Of a stretch of 64,000 nucleotides of DNA, positions 1-6,799 are shown one piece after another. The position numbers and the translations under genes are program-made. The stretch covers positions 62,001-126,000 of the forward strand of contig NZ_LFBV01000011.1 in NCBI RefSeq assembly GCF_001905345.1, written 5' to 3'. The notes under the pieces were generated by a model, which searched no databases, was not told the origin of the DNA, and saw only the letters and a list, made by a program, of their open reading frames with translations. Source of the DNA: Streptomyces uncialis (GTDB lineage: Bacteria; Actinomycetota; Actinomycetes; Streptomycetales; Streptomycetaceae). Position 1 is the stretch's first letter, and each line of letters opens with the position of its first letter.

Positions 1-816
1 GCGACGGGCCGGCACCGGGTCCGCACCCCGCGTGTCCTGCGGTCGGGGCGGCAGATGCTCGCCGGGTTCGGGGCCGGGGCGGCCGTCCTGACGACGGCGG
101 TCCTCGCCACGACCCTGTGGCCCAACGGCGGCGACGACGCCAGGGGTTCGGGGCTGCCCGGCACCTCCGTGTCCCGCCCCGAGGCGTCGCTGCCGCCCGG
201 CTACGTGCCTCCGGCGGAGGCCGCGGGGCTGCCGCGCGGACCGGTGGGCGGCAGACTCCGCAACGCCGACGCGGGACTCTGTCTCGACGTGGCGGGGCAG
301 CGACCGCGCGCCGGCGCGTCGGCGACGCTGATGGCCTGCTCGGAGGGGCCGAGCCAGCAGTGGACGTACGAGGACGACGGACTGCTGCGCAGCGCCGCGG
401 ACCCCGGCCTGTGCCTGGACTCGCACGCCGACGAGGGGGTGGCGGCCCTCGGTCCCTGCGCGCTGCGCGAGGAGTCCCACAGTGCCGATGTGCACTACGA
501 CCTCACGGTCCAGGGCCAGTTGATTCCCCGCTGGGCGGACGATCTGGCGCTCACCCCCACGGCGCTGGTGAAACGGGCGGACGTGGTGGTGAAACTCCGG
601 GACAACTCGGCCCGCCAGCGCTGGCTGGTCGACCCGGCCCCGGCGTCCGCCAGGTCGGTCCCCGAGGACCCGGACGCCTGCGGCGCGGGCTGCGGGGCGC
701 CCGCCGCCGAGGCCCATGACCGGACGCCCGTCCAGGCGCCTGGCCGGGCGTCGGAGGCCGACGACCGCGCGCCGAGCGGGCCGCAGCGCCCGGACCGGTC
801 CCGGCGCGAGCTCTGA
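1..816 (+). CDS. C-terminal part of a membrane protein with a ricin-type lectin domain (5'-truncated)
   Basis: The frame is open from the first base of the window, so the start lies upstream. The visible 271 residues begin with a basic stretch (GRHRVRTPRVLRSGRQ), followed by one hydrophobic segment at about residues 20-40, a Gly/Pro-rich linker, and a beta-trefoil-like region with the repeats LCLDVAG, QQWTYEDDG, LCLDS and RQRWLV (QxW motifs). The tail from about residue 215 is Ala/Pro/Arg-rich and looks disordered. This arrangement (cytoplasmic part, single membrane span, external ricin-like domain) is common in streptomycete membrane-bound sensors or regulators. The missing N-terminus prevents a firmer call. 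Confidence 0.6.
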   Translation, partial: ATGRHRVRTPRVLRSGRQMLAGFGAGAAVLTTAVLATTLWPNGGDDARGSGLPGTSVSRPEASLPPGYVPPAEAAGLPRGPVGGRLRNADAGLCLDVAGQRPRAGASATLMACSEGPSQQWTYEDDGLLRSAADPGLCLDSHADEGVAALGPCALREESHSADVHYDLTVQGQLIPRWADDLALTPTALVKRADVVVKLRDNSARQRWLVDPAPASARSVPEDPDACGAGCGAPAAEAHDRTPVQAPGRASEADDRAPSGPQRPDRSRREL

Positions 817-962
817 GTACACGGCCGCCCCCGCCCGGCGCGGAGGCGGCCGTACCCGGCAGGTCCGGACGGGTGAACGTACGGCAGCCGGGATGAACCT
901 GCCGCCGGGCGGTGTTGAGGCACCCGGACGACGACGTGTCCACCGACGAGAGGACGAGCCGC

Positions 963-1409
963 ATGCCTTTGCAGGGCCAGTACGAACCGAGCCCGACCGC
1001 CTGGGTCCGTGAGCAGGTCGAACTGTACGAACGCTCCGGCGGCACCGAGGGCACGACCCTGCGGGACATGCCCGTGGTCGTGCTGACCACCCTGGGCGCG
1101 CGCAGCGGGAAGCTCCGCAAGTCACCGGTGATGCGGGTGGAGCACGAGGGCCGCTACGCGGCGGTCGCCTCCCTCGGCGGAGCACCGAACAACCCGGTCT
1201 GGTACCACAATCTGCTGGGCGATCCCCGGCTGGAGCTCCAGGACGGCCCGGTCCGGCAGGACATGACGGCCCGTGAGGTGACCGGCGCGGAGCGGGACGA
1301 GTGGTGGGAGCGCGCGGTGGCGGCGTACCCCGACTACGCGGCGTACGAGGAGAAGACGGAGCGGGTGATCCCGGTCTTCGTCCTGGAGCCCTCCGAAGCG
1401 CCGCACTGA
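963..1409 (+). CDS. nitroreductase-family deazaflavin (F420)-dependent oxidoreductase, Ddn-like
   Basis: A 148-residue protein of the Ddn/DUF385 split beta-barrel family, whose members use F420H2 to reduce quinones and nitro compounds. Family marks are VVLTTLGARSGKLRKSPV (residues ~39-56), ASLGGAPNNPVWYHNLLG (~69-86) and the C-terminal IPVFVLEP. The start at 963 follows a purine-rich GAGAGGACGAG; an upstream in-frame GTG-type start at 912 would add 17 residues unlike the family. It stands alone. The substrate cannot be told from sequence. Confidence 0.85.
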   Translation: MPLQGQYEPSPTAWVREQVELYERSGGTEGTTLRDMPVVVLTTLGARSGKLRKSPVMRVEHEGRYAAVASLGGAPNNPVWYHNLLGDPRLELQDGPVRQDMTAREVTGAERDEWWERAVAAYPDYAAYEEKTERVIPVFVLEPSEAPH

Positions 1410-1489
1410 CCGCCCTCACCCCCGGCGGTCACGGTCCCGACCGGACCGCCGCCGGGGAAAAGCGTGTGACCGGGCCGTGCGGGAGCCCC

Positions 1490-1495
1490 TAGCCT
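1490..1495 (+). promoter_or_regulatory. -10 box (TAGCCT) of a probably leaderless transcript
   Basis: TAGCCT ends 7 bases before the ATG at 1503, and GTGACC lies 18 bases further upstream as a possible -35. The predicted start of transcription falls on the start codon and no Shine-Dalgarno sequence is visible. Confidence 0.55.
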
Positions 1496-1502
1496 CGCGG
1501 CC

Positions 1503-2504
1503 ATGAGAGAGCGCCCCACCGGTGTCACCGAGTCCGAACTGATCCGCGCGCTGCGCGACTGGGAGGTCGGGCCGGTCTCGCTCGACTACGCCCCGGTCGG
1601 CTTCGGTGACTACCACTGGAGCGCGACCGGGGAGGACGGGCGGCGCTGGTTCCTGACCCTGGCCGATCTGCCGCACAAGCCGTACTGCGGCGAGGGCGCG
1701 GACGGCGCGTTCGACGGGCTGCGCCGCGCTCTGGACACCTCGGCCGCGCTGTACGCGGCCGGGCTGGACTCCGTGGTGGCGCCGCTGCCCGCCCGGGACG
1801 GTGCGACGGTACGCCGGGTCGGCGAGCGGTACGCGCTGAGTGTGCTGCCGTGGACCGACGCGCCGTCCGGGGAGTTCGGGCAGGAGCTCACCGCCCCGGA
1901 GCGCGCCCGGATCATGCGGATGCTCGCCGCCCTGCACCGCGCCGTGCCGCCCGCCGCGGCCCGGGTGCTGCCACCGGACCTGCCCGCGCGCGCACGGCTG
2001 GAGTCGGCGCTCGCGGGGACGGACGGGCCGTGGGGTCCGGGCCCGTACGGCGGTCCGGCGCGGGAGTTGCTCCGTACCCGGGCGGCGGGGCTGCGACGGA
2101 GGCTGGCGGAGTTCGACCGGCGGGCGCGGCGACTGCGCGACCGCGGGCCGGAGTTGGTCGTCACCCATGGCGAACCGCATCCGGGCAATGTGCTGTGGCG
2201 CTCCGGCGGAGAGCCGCTGCTCGTCGACTGGGACACCGCCGGACTCGCGGTCCCCGAACGCGATCTGTGGCACGCGGCCGGGACCGGCGGGACCGACGAG
2301 GCGGCGCTGGAGACCTGGGCGCAGGCGAGCGGGCGGACGCCGGACCGGTCCGCGCTGGAGCTGTACCGGCTGCGCTGGGACCTGGACGACGTGTGCGCGT
2401 TCCTGGACATGTTCCGCGCGCCGCACGGGCGTTCGTCCGACACCGACGACGCGTGGCGGTGGATGGAGGACACGGTCACACGGCTGGTGGACGGCTCCCG
2501 ATAG
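1503..2504 (+). CDS. aminoglycoside phosphotransferase (APH) family protein
   Basis: A 333-residue kinase-fold protein. The catalytic loop is THGEPHPGNVLW (about residues 219-230), matching the Brenner pattern HxDxxxxN except that the aspartate is a glutamate. The metal-binding segment LLVDWDTAGLAVPERDLW follows (~238-255). The Glu form is frequent in streptomycete members of this family and does not imply loss of function. The family phosphorylates small molecules (aminoglycosides, homoserine, choline, macrolides); the substrate here is unknown and the gene should not be taken as a resistance gene. Convergent with the next gene, 12 bases away. Probably leaderless. Confidence 0.8.
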   Translation: MRERPTGVTESELIRALRDWEVGPVSLDYAPVGFGDYHWSATGEDGRRWFLTLADLPHKPYCGEGADGAFDGLRRALDTSAALYAAGLDSVVAPLPARDGATVRRVGERYALSVLPWTDAPSGEFGQELTAPERARIMRMLAALHRAVPPAAARVLPPDLPARARLESALAGTDGPWGPGPYGGPARELLRTRAAGLRRRLAEFDRRARRLRDRGPELVVTHGEPHPGNVLWRSGGEPLLVDWDTAGLAVPERDLWHAAGTGGTDEAALETWAQASGRTPDRSALELYRLRWDLDDVCAFLDMFRAPHGRSSDTDDAWRWMEDTVTRLVDGSR

Positions 2505-2516
2505 CGTTCCGGGTGC

Positions 2517-3056
2517 TCACGCGCATCGCGTGGCGAGCGGCCGGCGGGCCAGGGGCGGGCGGGCCGCGCCGCGCGCCGGAGGGCCGAGCAGGGCCGGGAC
2601 GGGGCCGCTCCCCGGGCCGGGCCGTGACTCCCGCAGCACGGACACCGGGGCGGGCCACACCAGTGGCTGGCCCTCCGCGGTCTCCACCCGGCGGCAGAAC
2701 CACACGACCTTGCCGCCGTCCGGTGTCCCGCAGCTCCCCCAGCCGTCGCTGAGGGCGGCCACCTTCGCCAGGCCGCCGCGCTCGGGTCCCAGCGGCCGGG
2801 GCGGCCGGTGGTCCTGGTCGGCGACAGAGGCGATCAAGTGCCGTCCCGTCCAGATGAGTTCGATGACGGCGGTGCCGTCGCCCGCGTGCTCGGCGACGTT
2901 CGCGAGCAGTTCACGGACCCCCGCGCACACCGGGGTGATCTGGCGGTCCAGCGTCCAGCGGGCGAGGTGCGCCGCGAGGATGCGGTGGACCCGGTCGATC
3001 CGCTCCGGGTGCGCTTCCACTTCCACACAGCTGTAACAGGGCAGGGGGACGGTCAT
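2517..3056 (-). CDS. ATP-binding protein of the RsbW/SpoIIAB-like serine-threonine kinase family
   Basis: A 179-residue protein with a single GHKL (HATPase_c_2) fold. The N-box is VRELLANVAEHAGDG (residues ~45-59) and the G-box region is GPERGGLAKVAALSDGWG, followed by GGKVVWFCR. About 55 Pro/Arg-rich residues at the C-terminus (from VSVLRESRPG) look disordered and are absent from most family members. The family phosphorylates anti-sigma-factor antagonists; Streptomyces carries dozens of such orphans. No sigma factor or STAS gene is adjacent. The ATG at 3056 has GAGGAG about 9 bases upstream. Two paralogues lie at 21379-21789 and 56283-56741. Confidence 0.85.
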   Translation of the reverse strand: MTVPLPCYSCVEVEAHPERIDRVHRILAAHLARWTLDRQITPVCAGVRELLANVAEHAGDGTAVIELIWTGRHLIASVADQDHRPPRPLGPERGGLAKVAALSDGWGSCGTPDGGKVVWFCRRVETAEGQPLVWPAPVSVLRESRPGPGSGPVPALLGPPARGAARPPLARRPLATRCA

Positions 3057-3378
3057 GATCTGGGCTCCTCACCCGCAAAGCTCGGTCACCACCGCTTCTC
3101 GCCCGTTCGGCCGAGCCACGAACACGAAGCGTGAGCGGCGGTCGCTGCTGAGTTGCCTCCAGCGTGCGGGGATTACTCCAGTCGTGCAACACGGGAGCGT
3201 TCCCGCAGGTCATCGAGGTGCGCGGCGGCCGGTACGGAGCCGGTCGGGTCATGGCCCGGCACTCGGCGCGAGGGTGCGGCGGCCGATCTCCCGACAGGAG
3301 GACGGCGGGCGTTCGGGCGAGGATGGCCCCACCGCACGACTCCGGGCGGCGAGAATCACATCGGAGGTGAGCGGCGCC
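3057..3378. other. intergenic region between divergent genes
   Basis: 322 bases that must hold the promoters of the kinase-like gene and the DUF5133 gene. I see no clear -10/-35 pair, no long inverted repeat and no convincing small gene; reading frames here lack family-like sequence. Confidence 0.5.
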
Positions 3379-3612
3379 ATGCTGCTGCCGGACAAACCCC
3401 AGGTCGCCTTTCTCCTGGAGCGGTATCGGGCGTGGGAACGCCTGATGCTCGCCAATCCGTCCAACGGCACCGTCCGGGGACGCTTCGAGGACACGGCGTA
3501 CACCCTGTGCGTGCTGATGGGCCGGCGCAGCGCCAGGGAGGCGGCACTCGCCGCCGAGCACTACCTCGGAACGCGCAAGTCCCCCTGTACGGTCTCCGAT
3601 CCGCTCGGGTAG
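3379..3612 (+). CDS. DUF5133 family protein
   Basis: A 77-residue protein matching the small DUF5133 family of streptomycetes: MLLPDKPQVAFLLERYRAW at the N-terminus, then RFEDTAYTLCVLMGRR and AALAAEHYL. There is no signal peptide or membrane span, and two thirds is probably helical. GGAGGT at 3363-3368 sits 10 bases before the ATG and decides this start. The function of the family is unknown. Confidence 0.8.
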   Translation: MLLPDKPQVAFLLERYRAWERLMLANPSNGTVRGRFEDTAYTLCVLMGRRSAREAALAAEHYLGTRKSPCTVSDPLG

Positions 3613-3729
3613 TGTGCGGCTGTCCGCGTCGGCGTCCACCGGGGAGGTGAGACCCATTTCCGCCAGTTCAGGCAGGGTGTTCTCGTCCGCCGGTCGCACG
3701 GCGGACCGCTGCTAGCGGTTCCCGCATCC

Positions 3730-3768
3730 GGGAGAACGCCCTTTCGGCCCCGAAAGGCACCTTCTCCC
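3730..3768 (+). promoter_or_regulatory. two-tier hairpin abutting the methyltransferase start codon
   Basis: Outer arms GGGAGAA (3730-3736) and TTCTCCC (3762-3768) enclose inner arms CCTTTCGG (3740-3747) and CCGAAAGG (3750-3757). The structure ends one base before the ATG at 3770, and the only purine-rich GGAGAA is inside the outer arm. It could block translation initiation or be the remnant of a terminator. Direct observation of the repeat; role inferred. Confidence 0.5.
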
Positions 3769-3769
3769 C

Positions 3770-4687
3770 ATGACGTTCCCGCAGCACCCGTCCGTCGCGC
3801 CCGCCACTCCCGCCGCGCCCGCGGCCGGGGCGGAAGCCGCGCCGACCGAACCCCCCGTACCGCGCGCGTCCCCCGGCGGCCCCGAAGGGTCCGGCGCGGA
3901 GCCGTCCGCCCTCGCCGCCCGGCTGCGCGCCGCCGGTTGCGTCTTCGCCGAGGACGAGGCGGCGCTGATCCTCGCCACCGCGCGCACCGCGCGCGAGGCC
4001 CTGGCGATGGCGGAGCTCCGGGCGTCCGGCCCGCCCCTCGAACACGTCCTCGGCTGGGCGGGGTTCCGGGGACTGCGGATCACCGTGCCCCCCGGGGTGT
4101 TCGTGCCGCGCCGCCGCAGCGAGTTCCTGGCCGCCGAGGCCGTCGCGCTCGCCGCGCGGCGGGCGCCGCGTCCGCCGGTCGTGGTGGATCTGTGCTGCGG
4201 ATCGGGGGCGATCGGCGCCGCGCTGCTCGCGGCGCTGCCCCGGGCCGAGCTGGTCGCGGCGGACATCGACCCGGTGGCGGTGCGGTGCGCGCGCCTCAAT
4301 GTCGTCCCGCGGGGCGGCGGCGTGCACGAGGGCGATCTGTTCGACGCGCTGCCCGCCGCGTTGCGCGGCCGGGTGGACGTGCTGGTCGCCAACGTCCCGT
4401 ACGTACCGAGCGGTGAGGTGGCGCTGCTGCCGACCGAGGCGCGCGACCATGAGCCGCTGGTGTCGCTGGACGGGGGCGGGGACGGGCTCGGGGTACTGCG
4501 CCGGGTGACCGCCGGGGCGCTCGGCTGGCTGGCGCCGGGCGGTCATCTGCTGGTGGAGACCAGTGGACGGCAGGCGGAGCGGGCGGCGCGGGCGTTCCGG
4601 GACGGCGGGCTGACGACGGAGGTCGCGACCTGCGAGGAGCCGCCCGCGACGGTGGTGGTCGGCACCCGCCCGGACACCGGCGGCTGA
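3770..4687 (+). CDS. HemK/PrmC-type N5-glutamine methyltransferase
   Basis: A 305-residue class I SAM-dependent methyltransferase. The first ~45 residues are Ala/Pro-rich; the SAM-binding motif VVDLCCGSGAIGAALLA lies near residues 137-153 and the catalytic motif is NVPYVP (~207-212), a variant of the NPPY signature of glutamine and adenine methyltransferases. The family modifies the GGQ glutamine of release factors; this gene is not next to prfA, so it is probably the second, 'putative protein N5-glutamine methyltransferase' paralogue common in Streptomyces. No conventional ribosome binding site is free: a hairpin abuts the start codon. Confidence 0.85.
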   Translation: MTFPQHPSVAPATPAAPAAGAEAAPTEPPVPRASPGGPEGSGAEPSALAARLRAAGCVFAEDEAALILATARTAREALAMAELRASGPPLEHVLGWAGFRGLRITVPPGVFVPRRRSEFLAAEAVALAARRAPRPPVVVDLCCGSGAIGAALLAALPRAELVAADIDPVAVRCARLNVVPRGGGVHEGDLFDALPAALRGRVDVLVANVPYVPSGEVALLPTEARDHEPLVSLDGGGDGLGVLRRVTAGALGWLAPGGHLLVETSGRQAERAARAFRDGGLTTEVATCEEPPATVVVGTRPDTGG

Positions 4688-4748
4688 CCCGCGCGGCGCC
4701 GTGGCACCGGTCGGCGCACCGTACGGACGTACCGGCCCCGGAAAGTCG

Positions 4749-4785
4749 ACCGGCCGGGCGGAGATGAATCCTCCACCCGGCCGGT
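4749..4785. terminator. bidirectional hairpin terminator
   Basis: Arms of 15 bases with one mismatch (ACCGGCCGGG.GGAG against CTCC.CCCGGCCGGT) around a 7-base loop, between two convergent genes. There is no T-run, as is usual for streptomycete terminators. Confidence 0.75.
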
Positions 4786-4860
4786 CCCCCACTGGGACCC
4801 CCCACACGGGCCGTCGGATCTGCCCCCCACAGGCAGGCACCGACCGCTCCAGGTCCCGGT

Positions 4861-5313
4861 TCAGAAAGTGAAGACCGCCACCCCATGGGCGTTCTTCACG
4901 CAGTCGTTGCCGAAGGTGCGTTCACAGGCGATCCGCCGGCCGTCCCGTACGCCCGGCACCGTGACCACCACCGGGTCGTACCGCCGGGTGCGCCCGCCCG
5001 GCACAGTGGCGACCAGGTCCGCCGAATCGCCCTGGACACGGGCGGGTTCGGCGCAGGCCGGGCCCGCCGCGGGATGCGTCCCCGCGCTGGACGGCGCACA
5101 GGACAGGGTGACCGCGCGTTCCCGTGCCGCGTTCGCCGTGTTCACGCCATGGCCCAGGGTGAGTACCAGGGCCGAGGCGGCGTGCGGTCCGGGAGAGGCG
5201 GCGGTCGCGCCCCCGGACGGAGCGCCGGCGGCGAGCGCCGCACCGGTGAGCGGTCCGCGCACGGCCACGGTCGGCGGCGCCCCCGTCATGGCCCGGCGGG
5301 TGATGTGCGACAT
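4861..5313 (-). CDS. SSI-family (subtilisin inhibitor-like) secreted protease inhibitor with altered cysteine pattern
   Basis: A 150-residue exported protein. The N-terminus has basic residues and an Ala/Gly-rich stretch up to about residue 45, and the mature part matches Streptomyces subtilisin inhibitor: ASALVLTLGHGV, RAVTLSCAPSSAGTHPAAGPACAE and YDPVVVTVPGV, ending FGNDCVKNAHGVAVFTF. The first disulphide pair is kept (LSC and PAC). In SSI the second pair is Cys71-Cys101 and the reactive bond follows Met73; here the aligned stretch is RTRRYDPV, so Cys71 and the P1 residue both read Arg, while a new Cys replaces Tyr93 (RIACER). GGAAGGAG lies 7 bases before the ATG. Confidence 0.85.
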   Translation of the reverse strand: MSHITRRAMTGAPPTVAVRGPLTGAALAAGAPSGGATAASPGPHAASALVLTLGHGVNTANAARERAVTLSCAPSSAGTHPAAGPACAEPARVQGDSADLVATVPGGRTRRYDPVVVTVPGVRDGRRIACERTFGNDCVKNAHGVAVFTF

Positions 5314-5873
5314 GGTGCGCTCCTTCCGCTGTGAGCGGCGGTCTGTGGATCGGTTACCTGTTCGGCGTCGGTGAGTCTGCCTACTCCGGCGCCGGATTTC
5401 ACGTCGACCCCCTGCATTTCGGTAACCTTGCGTATTGAATCAGTGGCGAGAAGTAACGGAAATGGCCACCGCGGAAGGTCCGGATATCGCGGAACCGGAG
5501 GGCTGTCCGTTTCGTCCTGGAGGGCATGGCTGAATAGGGACGCTTCAGCAATAGGCCGGAAACCCTCCGATCGGAGGGCGCGTACGCCGACGGTCGAATG
5601 CCCCGGCGCGACCATATACGGACATAACAAATACCCTTGCCGTCTCGGGGCGTGCGTCGGCCGCGAGGGTCGACCCAGGGGTGCGTGTGCCTGGTCAAGC
5701 GGCATATGCGGGCGGCGACGCGGGCCCCCGACCCGGCCCCGGCCCGCCCGTGACCGCGAGAGGCGAACAGGCCGCCGGCGGCGGCGAACAGGCGTCCGAA
5801 CGGATGATCAAAGCCGATCCCGCGCCACTCTTTCGGGCACACGCGGTAGCCCTTCCCCTCCAGGTCCGCTAGG
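5314..5873. other. long intergenic region of lower G+C
   Basis: About 560 bases between the inhibitor gene and the DUF2470 gene. Bases 5380-5650 are clearly AT-richer than the surroundings, which suits promoters. A perfect 16-base palindrome CCCTCCGATCGGAGGG lies at 5563-5578 and may bind a dimeric regulator. I see no convincing small gene. Confidence 0.5.
5563..5578. repeat. perfect 16-base palindrome
   Basis: CCCTCCGATCGGAGGG reads identically on both strands. It lies about 250 bases upstream of the inhibitor gene and 330 upstream of the DUF2470 gene, in AT-richer DNA. Possible operator; no family assigned. Confidence 0.5.
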
Positions 5874-5892
5874 TTAGGCAAGGCTTACCTAA
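5874..5892. promoter_or_regulatory. iron box (DmdR/IdeR-type operator)
   Basis: TTAGGCAAGGCTTACCTAA is a 19-base imperfect palindrome of the DtxR/IdeR/DmdR1 type (consensus TTAGGTTAGGCTAACCTAA). It lies 17 bases before the start codon of the DUF2470 gene, where bound iron-loaded repressor would block transcription. Confidence 0.85.
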
Positions 5893-5908
5893 TACTGGAG
5901 GTACGGAG

Positions 5909-6625
5909 ATGGGTGTCCGCCAGGCTTGCACGACCGCGCCCACCGCGGCGGAACGTGCCCGCTCGGTACTCGCAGCAGCATGGTCCTGCGCGGTGACCAC
6001 GGACCATTGCCACGAGGAGTTGGTGGGGGCGCATTCCGTCACCACCGACGGCGTCGTACGACTGTGCGTCCCGGAGGACAGCGTGCTGGCCTCGGCCGCG
6101 CTCTGCTCCCCGCGCGGCGAGCCGACGGCCCTGATGGAGTTCTCCGACGCGGCGCCGGTGCCGGTACGGGACCGCATCCGGGCGCGGCTGTGGCTGTCGG
6201 GGCGGTTCACCCGGGAGGGTGAGCACCTGCTCTTCCAGCCCGCCTGCGCCGTGCTGCACGCCCCTTCCGGTCATATCGGCATCGACATCGACGACTTCGC
6301 GCGGGCCGCGCCCGACCCGCTCGCCACCGCCGAGTCCCGGCTGCTCACCCATCTGGCCGACGCCCACGCCGACGCCGTCGAATGGCTCACCCGGCTCGTC
6401 GAGCCGGAGAGCCTGAGCGAGGTGGTCCGGGTGCAGCCGTTCGCCCTCGACCGGCACGGACTGACCCTGCGCCTCGAACGGCTGCGCGGCCACGAGGACG
6501 TACGGCTGCCGTTCCACCGGCCCGCCGACGACCTCGCGCAGGTCACCGAGCGGATGCACATCCTGCTCGCGTCCGCGAGGAACGTCCGGCGGCCGACCCT
6601 GCGCCCGGTGTCGCCGGAGGAGTGA
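5909..6625 (+). CDS. DUF2470 domain protein, iron-regulated (possible haem-utilisation factor)
   Basis: A 238-residue soluble protein. Residues 1-~130 form a pyridoxamine-oxidase-like (split-barrel) region (ALCSPRGEPTALMEF, RARLWLSGRF). Residues ~135-230 match DUF2470: ESRLLTHLADAHADAVEWL, then LDRHGLTLRLE, and LPFHRPADDLAQVTERM near the end. DUF2470 is also the C-terminal domain of HugZ-type haem-degrading proteins and its relatives. GGAGGT lies 6 bases before the ATG. The iron box just upstream indicates derepression under iron limitation, in line with a role in haem or iron metabolism; the exact reaction is an inference. Confidence 0.8.
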   Translation: MGVRQACTTAPTAAERARSVLAAAWSCAVTTDHCHEELVGAHSVTTDGVVRLCVPEDSVLASAALCSPRGEPTALMEFSDAAPVPVRDRIRARLWLSGRFTREGEHLLFQPACAVLHAPSGHIGIDIDDFARAAPDPLATAESRLLTHLADAHADAVEWLTRLVEPESLSEVVRVQPFALDRHGLTLRLERLRGHEDVRLPFHRPADDLAQVTERMHILLASARNVRRPTLRPVSPEE

Positions 6626-6799
6626 GCCACCCGCACGACCGGCCCCGCTCCGATGACAGCCCCGGCCCGCCCGCGAACCCCCGCCCGGCACCCGGCGGTT
6701 GCCCGCGTCCGGGCCGGATCGGCGCCGTCGCACGAGGGGAAAGCAGCCGCGGCCGTCCGGCCATGAAACCGCGCGACCCTCACGGCAGTCCTAGGTTTC

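Noticed and set aside
1503..2504. Antibiotic (aminoglycoside) resistance gene
   Set aside because: Only the broad APH fold is supported; the catalytic Asp is Glu and no resistance subfamily motif is evident, so a resistance claim is not justified.
5399..5881. 160-codon minus-strand frame upstream of the inhibitor gene
   Set aside because: It begins inside the iron box, has no ribosome binding site, and its sequence is unlike any family; the lower G+C fits promoter DNA.
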